Numbered from the stretch's first letter, positions 10,145-19,123 are shown. The stretch: 64,000 nt of DNA from JAHEME01 sp034435035 (GCA_034435035.1 DAOTXW010000081.1:62001-126000); one strand, 5' to 3'. The notes: generated by a model from the sequence alone, not told the origin. A program made the numbers and translations.

Positions 10145-11446
10145 ATGAATCGCGCCAAGACACAGGCGATCTACGACCGCTCGGCCCGGGTCTTCCCTCT
10201 GGGCGTCACCTCCAACTTCCGCTACTGGGGCGACCAACAGACGATGGTGGCCCGGCGGGCAAAGGGCGCCTATCTGTGGGATGCCGACGACAACCGATTT
10301 ATTGATTACCGGCTCGGCTTCGGCCCCGGCATTCTGGGGCACAGCCCGGACGCGGTGGATGACCATGTCAACCAGGCGATGCGCGAGGGCATCATCTATG
10401 CGCTGATCACCGAGCGCGAGGTGCGCGTCGCCGAGCGGATGGTCGAGATGTGCCCCTGCGTGGATATGATCCGCTTTGCGGCCTCCGGCGCAGAGGCTAC
10501 CATGCATGCACTGCGGGTCGCCCGCGCTTATACCAACCGCGATAAGATCATCAAGTTTGAGGGGGCTTACCACGGCATGTATGACTATGTGCTGTGGTCC
10601 ACCTACCCCCCGGCCGAGGCGCTTGGCAACCGCCGCAGCCCGATCCCGGTGCAGGCGTCATCGGGCATACCACGCGCGCTGCGCGACCTGACGATCACCC
10701 TGCCCTTCAATGACTTTGAGCTGCTGGAGCGCACCTTCAGGGATCAGGGGCACACCATCGCCGCCATCATCGTCGAACCCATCCTGGGCAACTGCGCCGG
10801 GATCGAACCGCAGCCGGGCTTCCTGGAGCACATCCGCCGCCTGTGCGATGAATACGGGGTGATCTTCATTCTTGATGAGGTCAAGACCGGATTCCGGGTG
10901 GCGCGGGGCGGGGCTCAGGAGCTGTTTGGCATCCGCCCGGACCTGGCCACCTACGCCAAGTCGATGGGCGCTGGCTACCCGGTTGCCGCGTTCGGCGGCA
11001 AGAAGGAGATCATGTCGATCATCGGCCGCGGCGTTTCGCACGCCGGCACCTATACCGGTAACTCGGTGGGCACAGCCGCCGCGGAGAAGACCCTGGAGAT
11101 CATCGCTAACACCGATGCGCTGGAGGTCGTCGCCGATCGCGGGCGACAGCTCCAGAAGGGCATCAGTGATATCCTGGAGTCACTCAGCGTACCCTTCGTG
11201 TTTGCCGGCCATCCGAGTATGTTCGGCATCCTGTTCAGCGAGCGGCAGCCCCGGGAGTACCGGGACTGGGCCGCCAGCGACCATCACACCTACGATCAGC
11301 TGATGATGGCCCTGATCGCGCGCGGGGTGATGCCTGACCCGGACTCACGGGAGCCATGGTTCCTGTCATCGGTCCACTCTGAAGAAGATGTGTCCTTCAC
11401 ACTCAACGCCTTCGAGGATGCAATGAAGGAAGTCCTGGGCCGATAG
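10145..11446 (+). CDS. Class III aminotransferase, glutamate-1-semialdehyde aminomutase-like
   Basis: A 433-residue PLP enzyme. FAASGAEATMHALRVARAYT marks the cofactor phosphate region, ILDEVKTGFR carries the Asp that contacts the PLP pyridine nitrogen, and Lys272 in TYAKSMGAGYPVAAFGG is the likely Schiff-base lysine. The order of motifs matches the HemL-like branch of class III. Because it lies between the second Pot transporter and that transporter's ATPase, and no other heme genes are nearby, an amine or amino-acid aminotransferase in catabolism is more likely than a true HemL. Start ATG 10145 has AAAGGTG upstream. Confidence 0.85.
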   Translation: MNRAKTQAIYDRSARVFPLGVTSNFRYWGDQQTMVARRAKGAYLWDADDNRFIDYRLGFGPGILGHSPDAVDDHVNQAMREGIIYALITEREVRVAERMVEMCPCVDMIRFAASGAEATMHALRVARAYTNRDKIIKFEGAYHGMYDYVLWSTYPPAEALGNRRSPIPVQASSGIPRALRDLTITLPFNDFELLERTFRDQGHTIAAIIVEPILGNCAGIEPQPGFLEHIRRLCDEYGVIFILDEVKTGFRVARGGAQELFGIRPDLATYAKSMGAGYPVAAFGGKKEIMSIIGRGVSHAGTYTGNSVGTAAAEKTLEIIANTDALEVVADRGRQLQKGISDILESLSVPFVFAGHPSMFGILFSERQPREYRDWAASDHHTYDQLMMALIARGVMPDPDSREPWFLSSVHSEEDVSFTLNAFEDAMKEVLGR

Positions 11447-11498
11447 ACCCGGAATGGATGGATGATCTCGCACGGTAAGGAGGGTTAAATACCCGGAG

Positions 11499-12596
11499 AT
11501 GGCAGATTACGCTGTCCAGATGCAGGAAGTCAGCAAAGTGTTTGCCGGGCCTGGCGGTGAAGAAGTACGGGCCGTTGACCGGGTTTCACTGGAGATCCAC
11601 AACGGCGAGTTCTTCTCATTCCTGGGCCCATCCGGCTGCGGCAAAACCACCAGCCTGCGCATGATTGCAGGCTTTGAGATGCCGACCGAAGGACAGATCA
11701 TGATCCAGGGCAAGCCTATGGGGCATATCCCGCCCTTTAAGCGCCCGGTCAACACGGTCTTCCAGAACTATGCGCTCTGGCCACACATGACTGTCTTCCA
11801 GAACATCGCCTTCGGCCTGGAGATGAAGAAAGTTCACCGCGATGAGATCAGGCGCCGCGTGGGCGAAGCCCTGGAGCTGGTCCAGCTCAAGGGTTTTGAC
11901 AACCGGAGGCCCAAGCAGCTGTCCGGCGGGCAGCAGCAGCGGGTGGCGCTCGCGCGGGCGCTGGTGCAGCGTCCTGCCGTCCTGCTGCTCGACGAGCCGC
12001 TGGGCGCGCTGGACCTCAAGCTGCGCAAGGCGATGCAGCTGGAGCTGAAACACATGCAGCAGCAGGTCGGAATCACGTTCATCTACGTGACACACGATCA
12101 GGAAGAGGCACTGACGATGTCCGATCGGCTGGCCGTCATGCATGGCGGACGTATCCAGCAGCTTGGTCATCCTGCTGACATCTACGAGCGTCCAACCAGC
12201 CGGTATGTGGCGGACTTCATCGGCGAGACGAACTTTTTGGAAGGTCAGATCACCGCTGTTGATGGGGCCTGGGCTCAGGTTCTGATCGATGATCAGCTGG
12301 CCCTGTCCGCCCCGGCTGTCGCCGGGCTGGTCAGCGGCGCCCATGTGACGGTGGCGCTGCGCCCGGAGAAGCTCAACGTTCTGGCAGAGCCGGACTCCAC
12401 CCGCCAGTGCGTCCCCGGCCGCGTAGAAGAAGTGGTCTACATTGGCACGGATACCCGGTACATCGTCCGGCTGACCGGGCGGACACGGGTGGTCGTCCGC
12501 ATGCAGAATCTCAATACGGGGACGACACCCTATGCGCACGACGCGGAGGTCCTGGTAGCCTGGGAACCCTCCAGTGCACGCCTGCTCATAGAATGA
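11499..12596 (+). CDS. potA: Pot-type ABC transporter ATPase (set 2)
   Basis: A 365-residue ATPase that very likely serves the permeases and binding protein encoded at 7014-9942. Walker A GPSGCGKT is at residues 43-50, signature LSGGQQQR at 141, Walker B Asp165-Glu166, and switch His199 in THDQEEA. A C-terminal TOBE-like domain follows (VTVALRPEKLNVL). The gene is displaced from its partners by the aminotransferase gene. Start ATG 11499 is preceded by AAGGAGGG at a somewhat long spacing. Confidence 0.9.
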   Translation: MADYAVQMQEVSKVFAGPGGEEVRAVDRVSLEIHNGEFFSFLGPSGCGKTTSLRMIAGFEMPTEGQIMIQGKPMGHIPPFKRPVNTVFQNYALWPHMTVFQNIAFGLEMKKVHRDEIRRRVGEALELVQLKGFDNRRPKQLSGGQQQRVALARALVQRPAVLLLDEPLGALDLKLRKAMQLELKHMQQQVGITFIYVTHDQEEALTMSDRLAVMHGGRIQQLGHPADIYERPTSRYVADFIGETNFLEGQITAVDGAWAQVLIDDQLALSAPAVAGLVSGAHVTVALRPEKLNVLAEPDSTRQCVPGRVEEVVYIGTDTRYIVRLTGRTRVVVRMQNLNTGTTPYAHDAEVLVAWEPSSARLLIE

Positions 12597-12633
12597 CCCT
12601 CGCCAGCAGGAGGGACGTGACAACAAAACGACC

Positions 12634-12680
12634 GCGGGTGGCCGGGCTGTTCGTATTGTTCGTACCGGCCACCCGCTTTT
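12634..12680 (+). terminator. Intrinsic terminator ending the second transport operon
   Basis: GCGGGTGGCCGG (12634-12645) pairs perfectly with CCGGCCACCCGC (12665-12676), followed by TTTT. The loop is 19 nt. Confidence 0.8.
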
Positions 12681-12748
12681 CGTGTTTTCAGGGGTGTCGC
12701 AGAATGTTACTTCGGTATATTATTATTAACGGATAAGCTGCATGGTGA

Positions 12749-13411
12749 GTGACTGCACCCGCATTCGAGATTCAGATGGGGAAAAACCTGATGCACACCT
12801 ACCGACTCAATAAAGGCACTGATGTGCTTTTACTCACCAGTGCAGCTTTTGGTCTGCAGATCGAGTCAGGCATTAAAGGTTACCTGCGCCTTCCTCTGAC
12901 TGCGCCTGAAGGGGACCTCACCACCGACTGCTGGCGCATCCTGCTGGAGCTGACCGGTAAGAACCGCGGACTCCTGCCATTCGAGATCGCCGCGGATGTT
13001 GTTATTGGCCGCGGAATGGAAGGCGCTGACGCACCTGACCTCGACCTGACCGCGCTCGATGCGCTCGATCTGGGCGTCTCGCGCCGTCACGCGCTGCTGC
13101 GCCCTACTACCAATAACCTGTACCTGATCGATCTGGGCAGCACCAACGGCACCCTGATCAATGGCAGCGTGCTGGGACGCGGGGCGCATTCCCTGGCCCT
13201 GCACGATCACATCTCACTGGGCAAGCTGAATATGCGGGTGCGCTATCTGGAGGTCATCCGCGGACAGACTCCAGCCCTCGCGCCAGAAGAGATTCCGCCC
13301 ACTCCGCTCACTTCGCCCCCCTCACCTCCGGCCGGTCCGCCGACCCACCGCCTGCTCAGCGATGACGAGGAATCTGAGGAGCCAGAATCGCCGCAGGCTA
13401 CTGTACCGTAA
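12749..13411 (+). CDS. FHA-domain protein
   Basis: A 220-residue protein with a forkhead-associated domain at about residues 75-170, which binds phosphothreonine peptides. The key FHA residues are all present: Gly87-Arg88, Ser111-Arg-Arg-His114 and DLGSTNGT at 128-135. The N-terminal 70 residues are not recognised, and the last 50 are Pro-rich and probably disordered. GTG 12749 is the longest start; ATG 12776 is an alternative. The gene is convergent with, and overlaps by 14 nt, the membrane protein gene ending at 13398. No Ser/Thr kinase is visible in the window, so the phosphorylated partner is unknown. Confidence 0.8.
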   Translation: MTAPAFEIQMGKNLMHTYRLNKGTDVLLLTSAAFGLQIESGIKGYLRLPLTAPEGDLTTDCWRILLELTGKNRGLLPFEIAADVVIGRGMEGADAPDLDLTALDALDLGVSRRHALLRPTTNNLYLIDLGSTNGTLINGSVLGRGAHSLALHDHISLGKLNMRVRYLEVIRGQTPALAPEEIPPTPLTSPPSPPAGPPTHRLLSDDEESEEPESPQATVP

Positions 13412-14135
13412 TGGTGACGGGCTGAGCCAGAAGCTGCCAGTTGCCCCCTGCCCCATTGCAGGCTTCCACGCTGGAATAGCAGATGCTGAGCTGAAGACTG
13501 TAAGTTCCCGGTGTGCCAATAGCGAGGCCATCGCGCCAGTTCAACGTCTGACCCGGTGCCAGCTCCGACCCGGTCCAGCTGGCCTGGAACGCCACATTCT
13601 GCCCCGCACTGTTCATCAGAGCGGCACCCAGATAGCCAAACGGAAGGTTATCCGTCTGGCTCGGATTCGTGACCGAGAAATTGAACCATACCCGCTGGTT
13701 GACTCCCACGACCGGATTTTCCACGGAGAAGGCCGCGTTGATCACCTGGCCGGCAGCCGGAGTCGGCGTGGGCGGCGGCGTAGGTGAACTGGTTGGCGCC
13801 CGGGTGGCGGTGGGGGGCGGCGGGTTGGTCGGCACAGTTGTGGGCTGGCCCGTCGGCGGTACGTCCGTGGGCGGGGCCGTGGGCGGCTCACCCTGCGTGG
13901 CCGTGGGCATGGCTACTGCCCCGGTCTGGGCTGGCAGGGTACTGACCGGAGTCGCGGTCGGGATCGACAGGGGAATCCCGGGCGTGGCCGTCGGTCTCTC
14001 CAGCTCCGGCGCCGACGGGCCGCGCATCACCAGGAAGTAGCCTGCCAGCACCAGCAGCACGGCGCCGCCCAGGACGACGATCCCGGCGATCACAAACGGC
14101 AGCAGGGCAGCGACATCGGGGCGTTTAGCGTTCAA
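13398..14135 (-). CDS. Membrane-anchored Thr/Pro-rich protein with C-terminal beta domain
   Basis: About 245 residues of unknown function. One transmembrane helix lies near the N-terminus (LLPFVIAGIVVLGGAVLLVL). It is followed by a linker of about 100 residues rich in Pro, Thr and Ala, and a C-terminal beta-rich domain of about 110 residues that reads like an Ig or CARDB-type fold (VWFNFSVTNPSQ, GQTLNWRDGLAIGTPGTYSL). Predicted topology puts the beta domain outside the cell on a stalk. I prefer TTG 14135 because GAGGAG lies 8 nt upstream; the frame is open to TTG 14225, which would place it 18 nt after the DnaB-like gene. It is probably cotranscribed with that gene. Confidence 0.6.
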   Translation of the reverse strand: MNAKRPDVAALLPFVIAGIVVLGGAVLLVLAGYFLVMRGPSAPELERPTATPGIPLSIPTATPVSTLPAQTGAVAMPTATQGEPPTAPPTDVPPTGQPTTVPTNPPPPTATRAPTSSPTPPPTPTPAAGQVINAAFSVENPVVGVNQRVWFNFSVTNPSQTDNLPFGYLGAALMNSAGQNVAFQASWTGSELAPGQTLNWRDGLAIGTPGTYSLQLSICYSSVEACNGAGGNWQLLAQPVTITVQ

Positions 14136-14243
14136 AACCCCCGCTCCTCGGAGCCCCTGCAGGCGAAGGGCCAGTCGGCGCAACACAAATTGAAGCACAG
14201 AGGGTCTGCGCCCCTGGCCCTGCAACCAGGCAGGCAGTCGCCC

Positions 14244-15323
14244 TCATGCCTCGATGATCTTGTCATCGATCAGCTGCTGCTGGACAAGCTGCCCGCGCGG
14301 ATCGAAGCAGAAGAACGGCGCGTGCAGGTGAAACTCCACATCGATCATGGCACGCCCGGCGCGGTTCTTCTCGATCGTGAACACCACCCACTCGCGGTAC
14401 TGCCGCGCCTGGTAGGGGTTGAAGGCCACATGTTCCTTTGAGAGGATGTTGTACTTGTTGTTCATCAGGAGCGCGATATCACATTCGTAATCCAGCGCCG
14501 AGCTACCCCGCAGGTGGAACAGATGCAGACGCTTGGCCTTGAGCCCCTCGCGGTCAGACGCGACGATCGAGAACACCGGGACATTGAGCGAGAGCGCAAT
14601 ATCCTTCAGGCCTTCGACCACAATAGTGATCTTGTCGTTCTCGTCCTGCGCGCGCTCCGGGTAGATGGCGATCTTCTGCAGGTAGTCAACGAACACCACC
14701 ACATTGCCATTGGTGGCCTGTACCAGGCGCGTCACCATATCGCGAATCGCTGTCAGGGTGGTCACCGCCGGGCTGGCTTTCAGCAGAATCAGCCGGTCTG
14801 CATACTCGGTCATGCTTGCCAGCGCCGCCGAAGTGCGCTCATGCTCCCGCAGGATGCCCCGCAGCGAGCTGGTGGTCCCCTGGTTGCGAGCCAGATACAT
14901 TCGGGCCCGCCGCGAGACGATGATGTCCTGCAGATCCTTCATCCGCACCCCATTCGCCGTATCCATCTGGGGTGGATCTACACTCTCCAGACACAGCAGG
15001 CGATTCATCAGATGCGCCTCGGTATGCTCATAGGAGAGGTAGAAGGCATAGAGATTACCTGACTTGACCACGTTGCGGGCCATCTGGAGGGCCGTGATGG
15101 TCTTGCCGATTCCCTGCGCTCCGCCCAGCAGCACCAGCTCGCCGCGCTGAAGCCCGCCGCCAATCGCGGCGTCTAACGGATCAAAACCGGTGGGAATCGG
15201 GATGAAAGTGCTCAAATCACCCTGGACCACCGCTTCATTGGCATCATTCAGGACCTGTGAAAGGGTACGCGGAATGGCGCCCCGGCTGCGATAGTAGTCG
15301 TCACTGGAATAGGCGTCGGACAT
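14244..15323 (-). CDS. DnaB-like RecA-fold ATPase without the helicase N-terminal domain
   Basis: A 359-residue protein corresponding to the C-terminal motor of DnaB-type replicative helicases. It shows IPTGFDPLDAAIGGGLQRGE, Walker A GGAQGIGKT, the Walker B-type segment VVVFVDYLQKIAIYP, and LRGSSALDYECDIALLMNN, equivalent to the DnaB DNA-binding and arginine-finger region. The DnaB N-terminal collar domain is absent; only about 50 unrelated residues precede the motor. It could be a RadA/KaiC-like regulatory ATPase or a loading factor rather than a fork helicase. The start is ATG 15323; a TTG 14 codons upstream is also in frame. Confidence 0.7.
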   Translation of the reverse strand: MSDAYSSDDYYRSRGAIPRTLSQVLNDANEAVVQGDLSTFIPIPTGFDPLDAAIGGGLQRGELVLLGGAQGIGKTITALQMARNVVKSGNLYAFYLSYEHTEAHLMNRLLCLESVDPPQMDTANGVRMKDLQDIIVSRRARMYLARNQGTTSSLRGILREHERTSAALASMTEYADRLILLKASPAVTTLTAIRDMVTRLVQATNGNVVVFVDYLQKIAIYPERAQDENDKITIVVEGLKDIALSLNVPVFSIVASDREGLKAKRLHLFHLRGSSALDYECDIALLMNNKYNILSKEHVAFNPYQARQYREWVVFTIEKNRAGRAMIDVEFHLHAPFFCFDPRGQLVQQQLIDDKIIEA

Positions 15324-15422
15324 ATCTGGATATTCACCCCGGGCAAGTGTATCCTGTATTCGCAAGGTTTATTCTAGCAGCGCGGTAGATTCAGAGCAAT
15401 CGAGAGCGCGGCCCGGCAAAAC

Positions 15423-15449
15423 GGGGGCCCCCTGTCAGAGGGGGCCCCC
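15423..15449 (-). terminator. Strong hairpin terminating the bactofilin-like gene
   Basis: GGGGGCCCCCT (15423-15433) pairs perfectly with AGGGGGCCCCC (15439-15449) around a 5-nt loop. In the minus direction it follows the stop at 15486 and precedes CGTTTTGCC. Confidence 0.75.
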
Positions 15450-15485
15450 TTCCTGAAGTGCGTCTGGAGCGGCGCTTTCAGACTC

Positions 15486-16835
15486 TCATTCAGCGGCCAC
15501 GTCAGCCGCCGGGCCGGACGCCGCCGGCGCGGCCACGGCCGGCGGCACCGAGCGCGAGCGCAGATACAGGAACATCGCGCCCAGCCCAAACATCCCAACC
15601 AGCCCGGCGAGCGCCCAGCGCCCGATCAGCGGGATACCCAGCAGGAAACTGAGTATCAGCACACCGACCGCCAGCGGCCAGAACGTCCCGGTCTTCTGTT
15701 CACCGGAGGCAACCAGCCCATACAGGAAGCCGCCCACCAGCATGGCCATGATCAGCGGCGCGATCCAGCGCGTCGCCAGCCGGAAGACGGTCCATGTGCC
15801 GACGCTGATCAGCCCCAGCCCGCCGGCCAGACGGCTGCCTGCGCCCGCCAGCGGCAGGAACAGAAACACCAGGAAAAGCAGCACGAGCAGCGGCAGGAAG
15901 ACATACACAACCGAATAGCCCAGCAGGCCGATGCCCAGGCTGGGCAGCGGTCGGCTGCGCAGCATCTGCAGCGAACCCTCAAAGAAAGCCGGGAATACGC
16001 GCTGCCCGATCAGCCCGACCCCCAGCAGCACCACAAAGCTGCCCAGCACATAGCCAGCATAGCGCAGGCCAGCCGGCATGCCGCTGCTGCCCGCCTGCTC
16101 CTCACTGACAGAGATGATCTGTTCGCTGACTTCCCCTGCCACGGCTCCGCCGGGGATGCTGGCCGGCGCACTGGATTCGTAGCTCAGATCGCCGGCAACC
16201 TCGCCAGCGCTGCCAAAGGTCAACCCGCCCGGGATCGTTGAGATCGCCGGTATCGATGGGTCACCCATGAAGGCAGCCGGGTTCATCGGCACGGAATCGC
16301 CGGAACCTACGCTCACGGTGGCGCTGCCGGCGATCTGCCCGTTTATACGTATCGACTCACTGCCAGTGAGAACATCGCCACCCACATCCGCCAGCACGAT
16401 CTGCGCGGCACCGGCGTACACATTGCCGCCGGCGCTGCTGCCATCCCGCATCTCCAGCGCATAGCCGGCAGCGATGATATCGTCCCCCACCACAGCGCCG
16501 TCCTCCAGAACCAGCGTCATGCCGGCGATGCGCGCATCGTCCTGCACTTCGCCGTTGATGATCAGCCACTGCCCGGCGAACAGCAGATCGCCCGTGACCG
16601 TACCATTAAGCGTGAGGGATGAGCCAACCGCCACCAGATCGCCGTCAATGGTGGCATTGACGGTAATGTTCTGGCCGGCCACATACAGATCGTCAGCCAC
16701 ATCTTCGTCGATGAGGATGTTGTCACCGGTGATCGGCTCGGCAGCCAGCACAGCAGTGCCCGGCAGCAGGGCAACCAGAATCACCAGCAGCAGGATGAGG
16801 GTGCGACGTACAGGGAGAGAAGGATGCCAAGTCAT
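15486..16835 (-). CDS. Polymer-forming (bactofilin-like) repeat protein with C-terminal membrane helices
   Basis: A 449-residue protein. A cleavable signal peptide (about residues 1-30, ending AVLAAEP) leads into a beta-solenoid of short repeats such as DLYVAGQNITVNATIDGDLV and GNVYAGAAQIVLADVGGDV, the pattern of bactofilin/DUF583 domains. About 60 residues of linker follow, then roughly six transmembrane helices between residues 265 and 435 and an Ala/Pro-rich tail. ATG 16835 is the obvious start, preceded by GAAAGG. Bactofilins are normally soluble cytoskeletal proteins, so export plus a multi-helix membrane domain suggests an extracytoplasmic scaffold or surface-shape role. Confidence 0.7.
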   Translation of the reverse strand: MTWHPSLPVRRTLILLLVILVALLPGTAVLAAEPITGDNILIDEDVADDLYVAGQNITVNATIDGDLVAVGSSLTLNGTVTGDLLFAGQWLIINGEVQDDARIAGMTLVLEDGAVVGDDIIAAGYALEMRDGSSAGGNVYAGAAQIVLADVGGDVLTGSESIRINGQIAGSATVSVGSGDSVPMNPAAFMGDPSIPAISTIPGGLTFGSAGEVAGDLSYESSAPASIPGGAVAGEVSEQIISVSEEQAGSSGMPAGLRYAGYVLGSFVVLLGVGLIGQRVFPAFFEGSLQMLRSRPLPSLGIGLLGYSVVYVFLPLLVLLFLVFLFLPLAGAGSRLAGGLGLISVGTWTVFRLATRWIAPLIMAMLVGGFLYGLVASGEQKTGTFWPLAVGVLILSFLLGIPLIGRWALAGLVGMFGLGAMFLYLRSRSVPPAVAAPAASGPAADVAAE

Positions 16836-16882
16836 GTCAGACCTTTCTACACACAGCGGGGCACGGAAAGGCAACTGCCATC

Positions 16883-16912
16883 CTGATACCTGTACGCAGG
16901 CTCCCGGTGCAA
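16883..16912 (-). promoter_or_regulatory. Possible promoter for the bactofilin-like gene
   Basis: On the minus strand TTGCAC (complement of 16907-16912) and TATCAG (complement of 16883-16888) are 18 nt apart, about 50 nt before the ATG at 16835. The -10 is poor. Confidence 0.35.
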
Positions 16913-16955
16913 GTTTCAGCCCGCCGCGCTGGCGCCGGCCTGAAAGCAGGCTATA

Positions 16956-18002
16956 ATGCCGCTGATGCGCAGGCTGCTGATCGACCTCTGGCACTTGGTG
17001 TGGACTCCGGGCGGCGATCCCATCTACCGGCGTGAGATGGCCGGCTGGTCCTACCCTGGGCCATGGCGGAGTATCCAGCGCGGGTGCCTGCCCCTGATCG
17101 CCGTCCTGCTGGGGGGCAGTGTATGCCTGTGCAGCGGGTCGTGCGGGGTGACAGTCCTGCCATCGGCGCAGCCCCCGGCGCAGTGGCTCCTGCTGCCGCT
17201 GGCGCTGGGGGCCGGCCTGCTGGTCGGTGAATCCCTGCTGGGGGCGATCACCGGGCTGATCACGACCGCGCTGGCCGCGACCACTGTCAGCGCGGAGATG
17301 GAGGCGCAGACCTATGGTCTGCTGCGGCTGACAGCCGTCAGCCCACGCCAGATCGTGCTGGCCAAGCTGGCAGCAGTCTTCCACCAGGTGCGCACGCCTG
17401 TGCTGGTGATGATGACCCTGCGGCTTCTTCTGCTGCTGCTGGGGCTGGTCACGGCGGCCGGGCTGACGCTGGTCGCCCTCCAGGACAGCGGCGGGGCAGC
17501 GAGCAGCCAGACGCCCCCGGCGGCTCTCCCGGTTGCCGTTCCGCCCCTTCCCGGCCTGACCGGGGCTCTGACCGCGCTGTATGTAGCGCTGGGTGTCCTG
17601 GCGCTGATGCTCATCGCGCTGTGGCTGGCGTACTATCTGCTGCGCCCCGCGCTGGACATCCTGCTCTTTGGCTCCCTGGGCATCTTCGCGTCATCGCTGG
17701 CCCGCACGCGTGCCAACGGACTGCTGACTGCCGCCGGTCTGCGGATCCTGCTGGGTGCCATTGCCTATGTGGCAGGGCAGGTGCTGTCCGCCTCCTTCTC
17801 GCTGATCAGCCTGCCGGTGTCACTGCTGCCCGGCTTCCCAACCTGGCTTGCGAGCAGCAACGCAGCCCCGGGGCTGCTGGGGATCGGCGCAGTCCTGATC
17901 GCGATCGCCATTCTGCTGGCGGTCGTGAGCGCGCAGATCGGGGCCTCTCTGTTTCTGGTGGGCGCCGCCATAGGCCGCGCACAGAGCCTCCCGTTCGGCT
18001 GA
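16956..18002 (+). CDS. ABC-2-like integral membrane protein
   Basis: A 348-residue membrane protein with about seven hydrophobic segments. The stretch SAEMEAQTYGLLRLTAVSPR followed by QIVLAKLAAVFHQVR matches a recurrent pattern in ABC-2-type export permeases, where a cytoplasmic loop after the second helix precedes the remaining helices. No ATPase partner is adjacent, so it may act with a distant ATPase or be an orphan. ATG 16956 with AGCAGG upstream is the longest start; ATG 16965 is an alternative because TATAAT at 16952-16957 overlaps the first ATG. It is divergent from the bactofilin-like gene. Confidence 0.55.
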   Translation: MPLMRRLLIDLWHLVWTPGGDPIYRREMAGWSYPGPWRSIQRGCLPLIAVLLGGSVCLCSGSCGVTVLPSAQPPAQWLLLPLALGAGLLVGESLLGAITGLITTALAATTVSAEMEAQTYGLLRLTAVSPRQIVLAKLAAVFHQVRTPVLVMMTLRLLLLLLGLVTAAGLTLVALQDSGGAASSQTPPAALPVAVPPLPGLTGALTALYVALGVLALMLIALWLAYYLLRPALDILLFGSLGIFASSLARTRANGLLTAAGLRILLGAIAYVAGQVLSASFSLISLPVSLLPGFPTWLASSNAAPGLLGIGAVLIAIAILLAVVSAQIGASLFLVGAAIGRAQSLPFG

Positions 18003-18029
18003 CCCTGCTGCCCGATCCCGGGGAACATC

Positions 18030-18053
18030 GAGGCCCGGCTCAGGCCGGGCCTC
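18030..18053. terminator. Bidirectional terminator between convergent genes
   Basis: GAGGCCCGGC (18030-18039) pairs with GCCGGGCCTC (18044-18053) around a 4-nt loop, between the ABC-2-like gene and lgt, which converge here. Confidence 0.7.
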
Positions 18054-18079
18054 ATAGCTATCAAGTCTCGCTGGATCGA

Positions 18080-19123
18080 TTACGAATCCGACGAGGAATC
18101 GCCGGCGCTTTTCTGCTGCACACGCTCGCGCTCCCTGCGCCGCCGCTGGCGCAGACGGTCGCGCTCCAGTGCCCGCTCGCGGCGGCGCCTCTCAGAAAGG
18201 ATCTCCTGATACTGCTGCTGGCGCTGCCGCCGGGTCAGCGGACGCTGGATGAACGGGATCTTGAAGTGCCCGGTGCGATCCAGAACGATCAGCAGCCCGA
18301 TCAGCACATAGACCATGGAAAGGAGGCGCGAGTAGCTCAAGGGCGACTCGGTGCCATCCGCCAGGAGAATCCGCGGCTGGTCAGGCCGCCAGATCTCGAC
18401 GATGAAACGGCCAAAGCCTGCCATCACCAGATACGCCCCGGTCAGGATGCCCCGCTGGATACGCTCCTGGTTGCGACGGAAGATGAAATACAGCACGCCG
18501 AAGCTCAGGAAAAGCCAGAATGCCTCGTACAGCATGGTCGGATGAAAGCGGGTTTCGGCAGGCAGGCTGCGGAACTGCGGCAGCCGATTTTCCACTGATA
18601 CCAGCATCCCAAACCATGTCGAGCCGGTCGGCGGGCCATACAGCTCCTGATTGATCAGGTTGCCGAAACGCCCGATGCCCTGGCCAACCAGCAGGCCAAG
18701 CAGCCCGGCGTCTGCCAGCAGCCACCCCGGCAGCTTGCGGGTGCGCGAATACAGGAGCAGCGCAATCAGTCCGCCGACCGCGCCGCCGAAGATGTTCATG
18801 CCGCCGGTGCGCGGGTTCAGAATCTCCAGCGGACGGGAGAGCGAATAAGCGTCGCTGCCGCCCAGCACCGCCTGGCCGACATACCACAGCCTTGCGCCCA
18901 GCAGGCCCGCAATGAGTACCCACAGAAGCGCATCCCAGACGATCTCCGGATCCTGTCCTTCCATCTCGACATGCCGGGCGGCGATGAAAGCGCCGACAAA
19001 AATACCCACCGAGGCCAGGATGCCATACCAGTAAATCGGCAGGCTGCCGCCTGCGCTGGCGAACCACGGGATGCAGAATGCAACTTCCTGCGGGGCGGAG
19101 CAGGTCACCAGTGCTTGCCACAT
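18080..19123 (-). CDS. lgt: Prolipoprotein diacylglyceryl transferase
   Basis: A 347-residue integral membrane enzyme that attaches diacylglycerol to the lipobox cysteine of prolipoproteins. It has about seven transmembrane helices, the Lgt signature GRFGNLINQELYG with the essential Arg at 152, and the second conserved region FGRFIVEIWRPDQ near the C-terminus. A basic tail of about 60 residues (RRRQRQQQYQEI, then RERALERDRLRQRRRRE) extends beyond the usual end and may be a cytoplasmic helix. ATG 19123, with GAGGAT 8 nt upstream, is preferred to an upstream GTG. Its likely substrates include the lipoproteins encoded at 819, 8863 and 22740. Confidence 0.93.
   Translation of the reverse strand: MWQALVTCSAPQEVAFCIPWFASAGGSLPIYWYGILASVGIFVGAFIAARHVEMEGQDPEIVWDALLWVLIAGLLGARLWYVGQAVLGGSDAYSLSRPLEILNPRTGGMNIFGGAVGGLIALLLYSRTRKLPGWLLADAGLLGLLVGQGIGRFGNLINQELYGPPTGSTWFGMLVSVENRLPQFRSLPAETRFHPTMLYEAFWLFLSFGVLYFIFRRNQERIQRGILTGAYLVMAGFGRFIVEIWRPDQPRILLADGTESPLSYSRLLSMVYVLIGLLIVLDRTGHFKIPFIQRPLTRRQRQQQYQEILSERRRRERALERDRLRQRRRRERERVQQKSAGDSSSDS

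Noticed and set aside
10145..11446. True glutamate-1-semialdehyde aminomutase (hemL)
   Set aside because: Sequence is of that branch, but context is amine transport and no other tetrapyrrole gene is near, so the heme assignment was not used.
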